From Pseudooceanicola marinus (GTDB taxonomy: Bacteria > Pseudomonadota > Alphaproteobacteria > Rhodobacterales > Rhodobacteraceae), in assembly GCF_002786295.1 (NCBI RefSeq), contig NZ_PGTC01000016.1, positions 126,501-190,500 of the forward strand: DNA of 64,000 bases. The letters are read 5' to 3'. A program made the translations under genes and the position numbers. Within the stretch, counting starts at the first letter, position 1, and each line of letters opens with the position of its first letter. Of the stretch, positions 35,508-44,731 are shown piece after piece. A model generated the notes under the pieces. It searched no databases and was not told the DNA's origin. It saw nothing but the letters and a program-made list of their open reading frames with translations.

Positions 35508-35980
35508 ATCTTAACACTCCTGTAGCCGCGTCGGTGCGGCGGTCCTCTCATCCGTCGCCGTCCGTTCGCGCGCCCGATGGGGCGGCTGGCGGCGGAACCG
35601 GGGCGGGACGCCTCGATAATCGGCCTCTTAGCATGTCGTCTTCGGATGTGAACAGGGCGCTTCCGGGAGGTTAGCGCAACCATACCGCGTTTAGCGCAAC
35701 CACGCGCGGGAACCGGCCACTGGGGTGGCAGGTCTCTGTCGTGCAACGGAAAATGCCGACGTGCATAAGACATTTTCGCCACAATCCAATCCTGGTGCAA
35801 AGCGCGATTCGCGTTTCAGGATTGCCTGATCCCTCCGGAGGGGCGAGTATTGCGGCAAAATCATGTCAATGAGACTCCCAGACTGGTCCGAAGGATGCGG
35901 GCCCCGGTTTCCCCGATCTCGGGACGGCACGGGGCGACAGACAGCCGGGACCGGAGCGAGCAGTTTAGAAGGGAAGCAGA
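35508..35980. other. pckA-chvI divergent regulatory region
   Basis: 473 bases without a credible gene. It holds two direct repeats (35671-35702), a hairpin-rich GC segment near the pckA side and an AT-rich segment near 35750-35860 likely to carry the chvI promoter. A GCGAGTATT at about 35842 behind CCCTCCGGAGGGG resembles the dispersed repeat core. I cannot place either promoter exactly. Confidence 0.5.
35671..35702. promoter_or_regulatory. Two direct repeats of TTAGCGCAACCA upstream of pckA
   Basis: TTAGCGCAACCA occurs at 35671-35682 and 35691-35702, a 20-bp period (about two helical turns). It lies about 165 bases upstream of the pckA start codon. The GCGC centre flanked by TTA suggests a LacI-type site, but the arms are imperfect; the regulator is inference. 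Confidence 0.55.
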
Positions 35981-36682
35981 ATGTCCAAGATCGCACTCGT
36001 GGACGACGACCGGAATATCCTGACCTCCGTGGCGATCACGCTGGAGGCCGAGGGGTTCGAGGTCGAGACCTATTCCGACGGCCAGGCCGCGCTGGAGGCC
36101 TTCAACAAGGCGCTGCCGGACATGGCGGTGCTGGATATCAAGATGCCGCGCATGGACGGCATGGACCTGCTGCAGCGGCTGCGTCAGAAGACCACCATGC
36201 CGGTGATCTTCCTGACCTCGAAAGATGACGAGATCGACGAGGTGCTGGGCCTGCGCATGGGCGCCGACGATTACGTCAAGAAACCCTTCAGCCAGCGCCT
36301 GCTGGTGGCCCGGATCCGCGCGCTGCTGCGCCGGCAGGAGGCCCAGTCGGGGGATGTCGTGGCCGAGACCGACGACACCAAGGTGATGGAACGCGGCCAC
36401 CTGCGCATGGACCCGCTGCGCCATTCGGTGACCTGGAAGGGCCAGGACGTGACCCTGACCGTGACGGAGTTCCTGCTGCTGCAGGCCCTGGCACAGCGAC
36501 CCGGCTTCGTCAAAAGCCGCGATCAGCTGATGGACGTGGCCTATGACGACCAGGTCTATGTCGACGACCGCACCATCGACAGCCACATCAAGCGCCTGCG
36601 CAAGAAGCTGCGCTCGGTCGATGACGAGTTCTCGGCGATCGAGACGCTCTACGGCATCGGCTATCGCTACAACGAAGAGTAA
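35981..36682 (+). CDS. chvI: Response regulator ChvI (OmpR family)
   Basis: A 233-residue two-domain regulator. The receiver (1-120) has [14 protein letters not shown], phospho-acceptor Asp in [13 protein letters not shown], Thr in [11 protein letters not shown] and the switch Lys in [10 protein letters not shown]. The C-terminal OmpR winged helix carries [20 protein letters not shown] and [21 protein letters not shown]. Sequence and position before chvG, hprK and the PTS genes identify it as ChvI, the partner of ChvG in envelope and acid responses in alphaproteobacteria. It is divergent from pckA. Confidence 0.96.
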   Translation: MSKIALVDDDRNILTSVAITLEAEGFEVETYSDGQAALEAFNKALPDMAVLDIKMPRMDGMDLLQRLRQKTTMPVIFLTSKDDEIDEVLGLRMGADDYVKKPFSQRLLVARIRALLRRQEAQSGDVVAETDDTKVMERGHLRMDPLRHSVTWKGQDVTLTVTEFLLLQALAQRPGFVKSRDQLMDVAYDDQVYVDDRTIDSHIKRLRKKLRSVDDEFSAIETLYGIGYRYNEE

Positions 36683-36694
36683 CGGGCCAGGCCC

Positions 36695-38440
36695 ATGGCG
36701 CTTGCCGAAGGGATCAGCGTGCAGGACGACACGGCCAGGGCACGGCGAGGCAGCGGCGGCGCGAAGAAGCGCCGCGGCGATGTCGTGCTGGGCGAGGAGT
36801 TCGAGGCCCCGGGAACGGTCGTGGACGAGGAGTTCCGCGCCCGCCGCGAGAAACGTGGGCTGCTGGCGCTGAAGGCGTCGCCGCTGACGCGCAAGATCAT
36901 CATCTTCAACCTGATCGCACTGAACGTGCTTGTGGCGGGGGTTCTCTACCTGAACTCGTCGCGCGACAGCCTGCTGGCACAGCGCCAGGCCGCGCTGGTC
37001 AGCGAGGCGGACCTGGTGGCCAGTGTCTTCGAGGCACAGATCGCCCCGGGGGCGGAGGTCGATCTGAGGGCCCGCCGCGGCGTCGACGTGCCGGGCACGC
37101 TGACCGCCCTTGATCTGCGCAGCGGCCTGACCCTGCTGGTCTTCGATGACGCGGGCGAGCTGGTCGCGGGCCGGGCCGGCACCGCATCCGGCGCGGCCCC
37201 CCGGTCGCAGTCCGATCAGCCCACCTATGTCACCGATGCGCTGACCGCGATCTGGAACGGCATCACCGCCGTCTTCTCCTCCGGTCGGGTGCCCCAGCCC
37301 ACCGTCGCCATCGAGCAGGAGGCGCAACGCCTGCTGGCCGATCACGGGATCGGCGCCGCCGAAACCTCCACCGCGCACGGATCGGAGGGGCGGTTCCACA
37401 CCGCGCTGTCGCCGATCGAGGCGGGGGGCCAGGTGGTGGGCGCCGTGGCGCTGGCCGGATCCGTGGGCGAGATCGATGACTTGGTCCGGCAGGAACGCGA
37501 GCGCGTGCTGCAGATGTTCATCATCGCCACGCTGGTCTCGGTGGGGCTCAGCCTGGTGCTGGCTTCGACCATCGCCAACCCGCTGTCGGACCTGGCCGCC
37601 GCCGCCGAGCTGGGCGGCGATCGGGGCAATACCCGGCCGAAACCCAGCCGCGTGCGCATTCCCGACCTGACCGCCCGTCCCGACGAGATCGGCCGGCTGT
37701 CCGGCGCCCTGCGCGGCATGGTCAGCGCCCTTTACGACCGGATCGACGCCAACGAACAGTTCGCCGCCGACGTGGCGCATGAGATCAAGAACCCGCTGGC
37801 CAGTTTGCGCAGTGCCGTGGGTACCCTGCGGGTGGCCAAGCGCGACGATCAGCGCGAACAGCTGATGGACGTGATCGAACATGACGTGCGCCGCCTTGAC
37901 CGGCTGGTCAGCGACATTTCCAACGCCTCGCGGCTGGATTCGGAGCTGGTGAAGGAAGAAGAAGAGGAGTTCGACCTGCTGCGCATGCTGGGCAGCCTGA
38001 CCGACTATCTGGGCGAACAGGCCGCCGGCAAGGGGATCGACTTCATCACCGACCTGCCGGACGAGACCCTGATCCTCAGCGGGCTGGAGGCGCGCTTGGC
38101 GCAGGTCTTCGTCAACCTCATCACCAATGCGATCAGTTTCTGCGAAGAGGGGGATGCGATCCGGGTCTGGGCCCGGCGCCGGGAAAACCGCGTGCTGGTG
38201 GTGGTCGAGGACACTGGACCGGGGATCCCCGACCAGTCGCTGCAGAAGATCTTCAAACGCTTCTACTCGCACCGGCCGGCGTCGGATTTCGGCAACAACT
38301 CGGGCCTCGGTCTGGCGATCTCCAAGCAGATCGTCGAGGCCCATGGCGGGGTGATCTGGGCCGAGAACATCCGCCCCACCGATGCCGACATCACCTCCGA
38401 CCCGCTGGGCGCGCGCTTCGTCGTCGGCCTGCCGATCTGA
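36695..38440 (+). CDS. chvG: Sensor histidine kinase ChvG
   Basis: A 581-residue inner-membrane kinase. A charged cytoplasmic N-terminus of about 65 residues precedes the first membrane helix (IIIFNLIALNVLVAGVLYL). A periplasmic sensor region of about 180 residues and a second helix (MFIIATLVSVGLSLVLAST) follow. Then come a HAMP-like linker, the H box FAADVAHEIKNPLASL, the N box NLITNAISFC, DTGPGIP and NNSGLGLAISKQIV. It lies 12 bases after chvI. In Rhizobiales the sensor is held off by periplasmic ExoR; no exoR is in this window. Confidence 0.95.
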   Translation: MALAEGISVQDDTARARRGSGGAKKRRGDVVLGEEFEAPGTVVDEEFRARREKRGLLALKASPLTRKIIIFNLIALNVLVAGVLYLNSSRDSLLAQRQAALVSEADLVASVFEAQIAPGAEVDLRARRGVDVPGTLTALDLRSGLTLLVFDDAGELVAGRAGTASGAAPRSQSDQPTYVTDALTAIWNGITAVFSSGRVPQPTVAIEQEAQRLLADHGIGAAETSTAHGSEGRFHTALSPIEAGGQVVGAVALAGSVGEIDDLVRQERERVLQMFIIATLVSVGLSLVLASTIANPLSDLAAAAELGGDRGNTRPKPSRVRIPDLTARPDEIGRLSGALRGMVSALYDRIDANEQFAADVAHEIKNPLASLRSAVGTLRVAKRDDQREQLMDVIEHDVRRLDRLVSDISNASRLDSELVKEEEEEFDLLRMLGSLTDYLGEQAAGKGIDFITDLPDETLILSGLEARLAQVFVNLITNAISFCEEGDAIRVWARRRENRVLVVVEDTGPGIPDQSLQKIFKRFYSHRPASDFGNNSGLGLAISKQIVEAHGGVIWAENIRPTDADITSDPLGARFVVGLPI

Positions 38441-38441
38441 G

Positions 38442-38891
38442 ATGGTGTCCGCGACCGACAGCGTGGGCGGGCAGGGGGCGCAGGTCGTCCATGCCAGCTG
38501 CGTCGTGGTTGGGGGGTGCGCGGCGCTGATCCGGGGCGCCTCGGGGTCCGGAAAATCCTCCCTCGCGCTGGAGTTGATGGCCCGTGGTGCGCGGCTGGTG
38601 GCCGATGACCGGGTGATCCTGACCTGCGACGGCCCCCGCGTGATCGCCCGCGCCCCCGAGGCGTTGTCGGGCATGATCGAGGCGCGCGGCGTCGGCCTGC
38701 TGAACGCCAGCCCCGCCGGGCCCAGCCCGCTGGCGCTGGTCGTCGACCTGGATCGCCCGGAAACAGAGCGGTTGCCGCCGCAGCGCAGCACGAATTTGCT
38801 GGGGGTTTCCTTAACCTTGCTTCACAATACTGGGACCGCGGCATTCGCCGCGGCGATTCTGCAATATTTGCGGGAGGGACGTCGCGCGTAG
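38442..38891 (+). CDS. hprK: HPr kinase/phosphorylase, short alphaproteobacterial form
   Basis: A 149-residue protein corresponding to the C-terminal catalytic domain of HprK/P; the N-terminal domain of Firmicutes HprK is missing, as is usual in alphaproteobacteria. Walker A is GASGSGKSSLALEL. The catalytic Asp pair is in VADDRVIL, and the HprK signature region is GMIEARGVGLLN. It would phosphorylate HPr on the regulatory serine. It starts one base after the chvG stop and precedes rapZ and the PTS genes. Confidence 0.94.
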   Translation: MVSATDSVGGQGAQVVHASCVVVGGCAALIRGASGSGKSSLALELMARGARLVADDRVILTCDGPRVIARAPEALSGMIEARGVGLLNASPAGPSPLALVVDLDRPETERLPPQRSTNLLGVSLTLLHNTGTAAFAAAILQYLREGRRA

Positions 38892-38936
38892 ACACGCGAG
38901 GCGGGTTCTCCCGTCCACCCGAGACCGACGGCAGCC

Positions 38937-39839
38937 ATGGCCACCGCCGAAGATCAGCCCCGACAATCCCCGCGCCTCGTCCTCGTGACGGGCCCCGCCG
39001 GCGCGGGCCGGTCGACGGCGATCCGCGCGCTGGAGGATCTGGGGTTCGAGGCGATCGACAACCTGCCCCTGTCGTTGCTGCCGCGCCTGTTGGACGGGCC
39101 GCCGCTGGCGCGCCCGCTGGCGCTTGGCGTGGACACCCGCAACCGCGACTTCTCCACCGAGGCGCTGATCGAGGCGCTGGACCGGCTGCGCCAGCTGCGC
39201 GGCCTGCCGCTGGAGCTGCTTTACGTGGATTGCCGGGCCGACGTTCTGTCACGACGTTTCAGCGAGACCCGGCGGCGCCACCCGATAGCGCCCGACGGCA
39301 CGCCGGAGGAAGGCATCGCGCGGGAACTGGATTTGTTGGGGCCGATCCGCGCCCTGGCCGACATCCTGATCGACACCTCGGAAATGACGGTGCATGACCT
39401 ACGCGGCGAGGTCGACGGCCATTTTGCCCCCCAGGGCGGACAGGGCCTGGCGGTGTCGCTGCATTCCTTCAGCTACAAGCGCGGGCTGCCGCGCGGGCTG
39501 GACATGGTCTTCGACGTGCGCTTCCTGGCCAACCCGCACTGGGAACCGGCGCTGCGGGCGCTGGATGGCACCAGCGAGCCGGTGCAGACCTATGTGGCCT
39601 CCGACCCGCGCTTCGCGCCTTTTCTCGAAAAGGTGACCGATCTTACGCTGATGCTGCTGCCTGCCTATATAGAGGAGGGCAAGGCCCACCTGGCCATCGG
39701 CTTCGGCTGTACCGGCGGTCAGCACCGTTCCGTCACTTTGGCGGAAAGGCTCGGCCGGGCTCTTGCGGAGGCCGGTTGGCAAGTGTCAATTAGGCATCGC
39801 GAACAGGAACGGCGCCGGACTGCGGAGGGGGGAGGATGA
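38937..39839 (+). CDS. rapZ: RapZ/YvcJ-family nucleotide-binding protein
   Basis: A 300-residue protein with an N-terminal P-loop ([21 protein letters not shown]) and the typical [21 protein letters not shown] and [21 protein letters not shown]. The C-terminal domain ends in [19 protein letters not shown]. In E. coli RapZ binds the sRNA GlmZ and guides RNase E. In alphaproteobacteria, which lack GlmY/GlmZ, the role is less clear, and its place between hprK and the PTS genes suggests a link to phosphosignalling. It overlaps the EIIA gene by ATGA. Confidence 0.94.
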   Translation: MATAEDQPRQSPRLVLVTGPAGAGRSTAIRALEDLGFEAIDNLPLSLLPRLLDGPPLARPLALGVDTRNRDFSTEALIEALDRLRQLRGLPLELLYVDCRADVLSRRFSETRRRHPIAPDGTPEEGIARELDLLGPIRALADILIDTSEMTVHDLRGEVDGHFAPQGGQGLAVSLHSFSYKRGLPRGLDMVFDVRFLANPHWEPALRALDGTSEPVQTYVASDPRFAPFLEKVTDLTLMLLPAYIEEGKAHLAIGFGCTGGQHRSVTLAERLGRALAEAGWQVSIRHREQERRRTAEGGG

Positions 39840-40282
39840 CCCCCGACGTGGTCCCCGCGCGCATACCCGAGGGAAGACCGGCCTTGATCGGAATCGTCAT
39901 CGTCGCCCATGGCGGGCTGGCACGGGAATACAAGGCTGCGGTCGAACATGTGGTCGGCCCGCAACCGGGAATCTCTGCCATCTCCATAGACGCCAATTGC
40001 GACCGCGGTACGAAGGAGCGGGAGATATGTTCCGCCGCCGAGTCCGTGGACCAGGGGCAGGGCGTCGTGGTGGTGACCGACATGTTCGGCGGATCGCCCA
40101 GCAACCTGTCGCTGATGGCCTGCCGTCCCGATGATCGGCGGATCCTCTACGGTGTCAATCTTCCGGCCTTGATCAAGCTGGCCAAGTCGCGGCATAAAAC
40201 GCTGCCGGAGGCGGTGCGCGTGGCCACGGAAGCCGGGCGCAAGTATATCGACAGCCGCAATCTGAGCGCCGGGTCCGCCTGA
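39836..40282 (+). CDS. PTS EIIA component, mannose family (regulatory)
   Basis: A 148-residue EIIA of the Man family. The phosphorylatable His is in [15 protein letters not shown] near residue 24. [16 protein letters not shown] and the [15 protein letters not shown] segment are typical. There is no EIIB/EIIC gene nearby, so it is probably a regulatory phosphocarrier in the PTS-Ntr chain rather than a sugar importer. It is translationally coupled to rapZ and followed by the HPr gene. The N-terminal 15 residues are longer than usual, so an internal start is possible. Confidence 0.93.
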   Translation: MTPDVVPARIPEGRPALIGIVIVAHGGLAREYKAAVEHVVGPQPGISAISIDANCDRGTKEREICSAAESVDQGQGVVVVTDMFGGSPSNLSLMACRPDDRRILYGVNLPALIKLAKSRHKTLPEAVRVATEAGRKYIDSRNLSAGSA

Positions 40283-40318
40283 GGGTCGATCGGGTTTTGG
40301 GACGAATGAGGGGCCGGG

Positions 40319-40597
40319 ATGAGCGAAAGCGTCACACGACATTTTGAGATCGTGAACGAGAAGGGTCTGCATGCCCGGGCCTCGGCCAAGTTCGTCGAGG
40401 TTGTGGAGGCTTTCGACGCCTCCGCCGAAGTCAGCCGCGACGGGATGTCCACCGGCGGCGACAGCATCATGGGCCTTTTGATGTTGGCAGCAGGCAAGGG
40501 AAGCTCTATTGAGGTTGAAACCTCCGGGCCCGATGCCGTGGCACTGGCCGATGCGCTGGAAAAGCTGGTGGCGGACCGTTTCGGGGAAGACATGTAG
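40319..40597 (+). CDS. ptsH: Phosphocarrier protein HPr
   Basis: A 92-residue HPr. The active-site His is in NEKGLHARASAKFVEVV, and the regulatory Ser is in TGGDSIMGLLMLAAGKGSSI, so both the EI-dependent and HprK-dependent phosphorylation sites are present. It follows the EIIA gene and closes the regulatory PTS cluster begun by chvI. EI (ptsP) is not in the window. Confidence 0.96.
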   Translation: MSESVTRHFEIVNEKGLHARASAKFVEVVEAFDASAEVSRDGMSTGGDSIMGLLMLAAGKGSSIEVETSGPDAVALADALEKLVADRFGEDM

Positions 40598-40668
40598 AGA
40601 CGGACATTCCGTCCCGCCGCGTATAACCCACACGACAGAACGCGGACGACGAAGACAGGTGACTTGCC

Positions 40669-41562
40669 TTGGTAGACTCGACTGAAAATCACGTCGCTCG
40701 CGGGCACCAGAGCGCGCCCGATCAGGTCAACTATACCAAGTATGACCGACGGTCCCTGACCTATTCCAACACCTTCGACAATGCCTTCCAGCGCAATGCG
40801 ATCCGCACCCTGGAATGGTTCACCGGCAAGCTGACGATCCTGCGGCTGATCCGCAAGTTCGAGCGTCAGGGCGCGCCGCAGGGCCAGGCCTTCTGGAAGG
40901 CCTGCCTGGACGTGATGGGCATTCCCGTCACCACCCCCGAGGAGCAGCTGGCGAAGATCCCGGCCGATGGCCCCGTCGTGGTGGTCGCGAACCACCCGCA
41001 CGGCATGGTCGACGGCATGATCCTGGCCGAGATGGTCGGCCGTCGGCGCCTCGACTACAAGATCCTGACCCGCTCGGTGCTGACCGGCATCGACGAGGTC
41101 GCCTCCTCCTACATGATCCCGGTGCCCTTCCCGCATGATCCGGAAGCGCAGAAGAAGATGATCGAGATGCGCGCAAAGGCCATGGCGCATCTGAAGGAAG
41201 GCGGGCTGGTCGCACTCTTCCCCTCCGGTGTGGTCGCCGCCTCGGAGAGCATGTTCGGCCCGGCTATCGAGGCCGAGTGGAACGTCTTCACCGCGCAGAT
41301 GATCCGCCGCTCCGGCGCCAAGGTCGTGCCGATCCATTTCACCGGCGGCAATTCGCGTTGGTATCATGTGGCCAACCGCATCTCGGCCACCCTGCGCCAG
41401 GGGCTGCTGCTGCATGAGATCGTGCATTCGCTGAACAAGCCGCAGGCGCCGATCGTCGGTGACGTGATCGACGACGCGCAGATGGAAGAGCTGAAGAAGA
41501 ACCCCCGCGGGTTCATGGCCTGGCTGCGCGAGCACACGCTGAAGCTGGGCAGCAAGGGCTGA
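40669..41562 (+). CDS. Lysophospholipid acyltransferase family protein
   Basis: A 297-residue acyltransferase of the PlsC superfamily. The acyl-transfer motif is VVVANHPHGMVDGMILAEM, the HX5D variant common in the hemolysin-like branch. ALFPSGVVAASESM corresponds to the FPEGT-type glycerol-3-phosphate site, and VVPIHFTGGNSRWYHV follows. There is no membrane helix. The start is TTG at 40669 with AGGTGA upstream. It may acylate a lysolipid or an amino-lipid; the exact substrate is not readable. It lies downstream of ptsH and could share its transcript. Confidence 0.87.
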   Translation: MVDSTENHVARGHQSAPDQVNYTKYDRRSLTYSNTFDNAFQRNAIRTLEWFTGKLTILRLIRKFERQGAPQGQAFWKACLDVMGIPVTTPEEQLAKIPADGPVVVVANHPHGMVDGMILAEMVGRRRLDYKILTRSVLTGIDEVASSYMIPVPFPHDPEAQKKMIEMRAKAMAHLKEGGLVALFPSGVVAASESMFGPAIEAEWNVFTAQMIRRSGAKVVPIHFTGGNSRWYHVANRISATLRQGLLLHEIVHSLNKPQAPIVGDVIDDAQMEELKKNPRGFMAWLREHTLKLGSKG

Positions 41563-41589
41563 GCGCGTCCGCTGCGGTTTGACGGCAGC

Positions 41590-41652
41590 GGGGGCTTTGC
41601 CCCCCGTCGTGGCAGGCCACGCCTCCCCCCAGAGTATTTTCGGCTGTCGGAT
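41590..41652. repeat. One-armed copy of the dispersed GAGTATTT repeat
   Basis: GGGGGC-TTT-GCCCCC (41590-41604) is followed by the variable hairpin CGTGG-CAGG-CCACG, then CCTCCCCCC and GAGTATTT (41632-41639), then TCGGCTGTCGGATG. Order and spacing match the left arm near 31.6 kb, but the variable hairpin has different arms. It lies between the convergent acyltransferase and TIGR02186 genes. Confidence 0.75.
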
Positions 41653-41784
41653 GACCACTTTGCCGGGCGCCCGGTGAAGACGGCCTGCCCCTGATCCTGT
41701 ATGCCCTGTCTTCTCTTTGCCGGAAGGATCCCGGGCGCGCGGAGGCTGGCCTCCACGGTGAACCAACGGGCCCGGGCGATCCGG

Positions 41785-42603
41785 TTACTGGTTGCGCAGA
41801 AGCCGGAAGATTTCCGAGGCGCCCCAGCCCGCGAAGATGGCGATGAAGATCGCCAGCAGCGCGTAGAGCACGCCCTGTTCGCGCGATAGCGCGTAGAGCC
41901 ATTGTTCCAGCCCCACCTTGCCCACGCGGATCGCCGTTTCATGGGTGGAGGCCACCGAGCCATCGCGCACCAGGTAGACGTTGACGCTGTAGACGCCCGT
42001 GGGCAGCGACGAGGGCAGCGGCACCGAGGTCCGGAACAGGGTCTGCCGGTCGAAGCCCACCGTTTCCTCGCGCATCTGGTAGAGCCCGGCGCGCTGGCGG
42101 ATCCGCACCAGCGCTTCGACGAAGGCGTCCTCGTCCGTCACCTCGTCTCCCGAGGTGATCGAGCGGATGGCGCGGGGGATCGAGATGCGGTGACGCAGGT
42201 CCTCGGTGGCCGACAGGATGTCTTCCAGGGGCGCTGAGGTGGCCACGGCGTAGAAGCTGGGCGCCTGGCGGATCGTCACCTGGTCGGCGTTCACCCAGAT
42301 GCCGGCGCGGCGTTCCTTGCGCTGCACCGCGATCGGCTCGGTGGGCCCCGCGACGGTGATGATGACATCGGCCGGCTCCGCCAGGGGTGCGGTGTCGCGT
42401 TTGACGGCGCCGAAGATCAGGATCTCGGAGCCGTCGAAATTGGCGGTGATCGCCACGCGGTTCTGCGACAGGCCCAGGACCAGTTCCTCGGGTGCGGGCA
42501 GGGCGGGGACCTCCTCCGCCTCCTGCGCGGGCAGGGCGACGGGGGCGGCCAGAAGGGCGGCGGCCAGGAGGGCGCGAAGGGCAGAGAGGCGAGGCAGGCG
42601 CAT
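41785..42603 (-). CDS. TIGR02186-family membrane-anchored protein
   Basis: A 272-residue protein with a signal peptide (LSALRALLAAALLAAPVALPAQ), a large periplasmic region and one C-terminal membrane helix (GVLYALLAIFIAIFAGWGASEIF). Family marks are LVLGLSQNRVAITANFDGSEILIFGAVK and PTGVYSVNVYLVRDG. The family is alphaproteobacterial and typically paired with a TSUP exporter, as here. Function unknown; the repeated beta-sandwich-like core suggests a sensor or accessory for the exporter. A GTG two codons upstream overlaps the TSUP stop and is an alternative start. Confidence 0.85.
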   Translation of the reverse strand: MRLPRLSALRALLAAALLAAPVALPAQEAEEVPALPAPEELVLGLSQNRVAITANFDGSEILIFGAVKRDTAPLAEPADVIITVAGPTEPIAVQRKERRAGIWVNADQVTIRQAPSFYAVATSAPLEDILSATEDLRHRISIPRAIRSITSGDEVTDEDAFVEALVRIRQRAGLYQMREETVGFDRQTLFRTSVPLPSSLPTGVYSVNVYLVRDGSVASTHETAIRVGKVGLEQWLYALSREQGVLYALLAIFIAIFAGWGASEIFRLLRNQ

Positions 42604-42605
42604 GG

Positions 42606-43523
42606 TCACTGCACCTCCGTCAGCGTGTAGACTTCGGCCGGGGGCAGCACCAGGTCGAGGCCCAGCTTGAAGCAGACCGACAGCACCAGCAGGGCCAGCA
42701 GGATGCGCAGCTGTTCAGCCTTCATCTTGGCCCCGATGCGGGTGCCGATCTGTGCCCCCACCACGCCGCCGATCAGCAGGAACAGGGCCAGGGCGATGTC
42801 GACCGAATGGTTGGTGACCGCGTGCAGGAAGGTGGTGACACCGGCCACCAGGATGATCTGGAACAGCGAGGTGCCGATCACGACCTTGGTGGGCATGTGC
42901 AGCAGGTAGATCATCGCCGGCACCATGATGAAGCCGCCGCCGACGCCCATCACCGCCGACAGCACGCCCACGGCCGCCCCCACCAGGAAGGGCGGGATGA
43001 CCGAGATATAAAGGCCCGAGGTGCGGAACCGCATCTTCATCGGCAGGGTGTGCACCAGCCCGCGCTGCTTGCGCTTCTTCACCGGCCCGCCGCCACCGCC
43101 GCGCGCCCGGCGCAGGGCCGAGAGGCTTTCCACGAACATCAGGGAGCCGATGGCGCCGAGGAAGACCACGTAGCAGAGGTTCACCAGCAGATCGACATGG
43201 CCCAGCTGTTTCAGCCAGTTGAACAGGACCATGCCCAGCCCGGCCCCGACGACACCGCCGCCCTGCAACAGCATCCCCATGCGCAGGTCCACGTTGCGCC
43301 TCTTCAGGTGCGCGAAGAGGCCGGAGACGGAGGAGGCGATGATCTGGTTGGCGGAGGTGGCCACGGCGACCGTTGGCGGGATGCCGATGAAGAACAGCAG
43401 GGGCGTGATCAGGAAACCGCCACCGACCCCGAACATGCCCGACAGGACCCCAACCATGCCCCCAAGCCCCAGGAGCAGGAACATGTTCACGGAAACCTCG
43501 GCAATGGGGAGGTAGATCTGCAT
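42606..43523 (-). CDS. TSUP-family (TauE/SafE) permease
   Basis: A 305-residue membrane protein with the paired TSUP motifs GMVGVLSGMFGVGGGFLITPLL and GVLSAVMGVGGGFIMVPAMI. The two halves are joined by a basic cytoplasmic loop (RRARGGGGGPVKKRKQRG). These proteins export sulfite, organosulfonates or related anions. ATG at 43523 has AGGAG upstream. It precedes the TIGR02186 gene by a few bases; the constant pairing suggests one functional unit. It differs strongly from the other TSUP gene at 30726. Confidence 0.9.
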   Translation of the reverse strand: MQIYLPIAEVSVNMFLLLGLGGMVGVLSGMFGVGGGFLITPLLFFIGIPPTVAVATSANQIIASSVSGLFAHLKRRNVDLRMGMLLQGGGVVGAGLGMVLFNWLKQLGHVDLLVNLCYVVFLGAIGSLMFVESLSALRRARGGGGGPVKKRKQRGLVHTLPMKMRFRTSGLYISVIPPFLVGAAVGVLSAVMGVGGGFIMVPAMIYLLHMPTKVVIGTSLFQIILVAGVTTFLHAVTNHSVDIALALFLLIGGVVGAQIGTRIGAKMKAEQLRILLALLVLSVCFKLGLDLVLPPAEVYTLTEVQ

Positions 43524-43765
43524 GCTGTCTCCTAGCGCGATTGCCGCAGTGCCGCAATGGAGGTCCGCGACGAGCTGGATCCCGGCGCGGGGGTTAATTT
43601 CGACTTTGCCGCGAAGCGCGGGCGAGGGCAATCACCCGGCTCGTGTCAGCGGCCGGGTGTTGCCGGAGTGCCGGGGGTGAGGATCTGAGGGGGGGGATGC
43701 GGCGCGTGGCGGCGCTGCGAGAGCCGGGGCGCACATTGGGTCAGGTGCGCCCCGCTCGGGGCGTG

Positions 43766-44728
43766 CTATCGTTCCTTGACGTAGGGATCGCCGGAGGCGC
43801 GCGGCGGGATGGCCGCGCCGACGAAGCCTGCCAGGATCACGATGGTCAGGATGTAGGGCAGCGCGTTCATGAACTGCACCGGGATCACGAAGGCGCCCAG
43901 GTCGATGTTCTGATACCGCAGCGCCACCGCCTGCAGCAGGCCGAACAGCATCGTGGCCGACAGGCAGTACCAGGGCCGCCACTTGGCGAAGATCAGCGCC
44001 GCCAGGGCGATGTAGCCCCGTCCGGCGGTCATCTCGCGGGTAAAGCCCGCCTGCAGGCCGGTGGCCAGGTAGCTGCCGGCCAGGCCGCACAGGATCCCGG
44101 CAATCAGGATCGCGGCAAAGCGCAGGCGCACCACCGAGATGCCGGCGGTATCCACGGCGGCCGGGTTTTCCCCCACGGCGCGCAGGCGCAGGCCGAAGCG
44201 TGTCCGGTAGAGGACCCACCAGGACAGCGGCACCAGCAGGAAGGCCACGTAGACCAGAATCGAGTGGCCCGAGATCAGCTCGGCGTAGATCGGGCCCAGC
44301 ACCGGCACATCGCGCAGCGCCTCGGCGCCGGGCAGGGGGATGGCGTTGAACCGGGCCTGCTCCAGCGTCGGCGTGCGCCCGCCTTGCGCGAACCAGGTCT
44401 GTGCCACCAGCACCGTCAGGCCGGAGGCGAGGAAGTTCAGCGCAACGCCGGAGATCAGCTGGTTGCCGCGGAAGGTGATCGAGGCGACGCCGTGGATCAG
44501 CGAGAAGCAGATCGCGGCGACGATGCCCACGAGCATGCCCACCCAGACGGAGCCGGAATAGTAGGCGAAGGCGGCCGAGAAGAAGGCGGCGGCCAGCGCC
44601 TTGCCTTCCAGGCCGATGTCGACCACGCCGGCACGTTCGGAAAAGAGCCCGGCCAGGCACATCAGCAACAGCGGCGTGCCCAGTCGGACGGTGGAATCGA
44701 GGATCTGGAGGATCGTCATCAGGTCCAT
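43766..44728 (-). CDS. ABC transporter permease, BMP-type (second permease)
   Basis: A 320-residue inner-membrane permease of the BPD_transp_2 (branched-chain amino acid/nucleoside) family. Key parts are LLLMCLAGLFSERAGVVDIGLEG near the N-terminus and VAITFRGNQLISGVALN-like sequence. LRAVGENPAAVDTAGISVVRLRFAAILIAGILCGLAG then gives the coupling-helix region. About ten membrane helices are seen. It pairs with the permease at 45369-46460 to form the channel of the nucleoside-type importer encoded upstream. It lies three bases after the embedded lysE-like gene and ends the operon. Confidence 0.92.
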   Translation of the reverse strand: MDLMTILQILDSTVRLGTPLLLMCLAGLFSERAGVVDIGLEGKALAAAFFSAAFAYYSGSVWVGMLVGIVAAICFSLIHGVASITFRGNQLISGVALNFLASGLTVLVAQTWFAQGGRTPTLEQARFNAIPLPGAEALRDVPVLGPIYAELISGHSILVYVAFLLVPLSWWVLYRTRFGLRLRAVGENPAAVDTAGISVVRLRFAAILIAGILCGLAGSYLATGLQAGFTREMTAGRGYIALAALIFAKWRPWYCLSATMLFGLLQAVALRYQNIDLGAFVIPVQFMNALPYILTIVILAGFVGAAIPPRASGDPYVKER

Positions 44729-44731
44729 GGG

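Noticed and set aside
43747-43764. CGCCCC/GGGGCG hairpin at the end of the BMP operon as a terminator
   Set aside because: It abuts the stop codon and lacks a T run on the minus strand; too weak to call.
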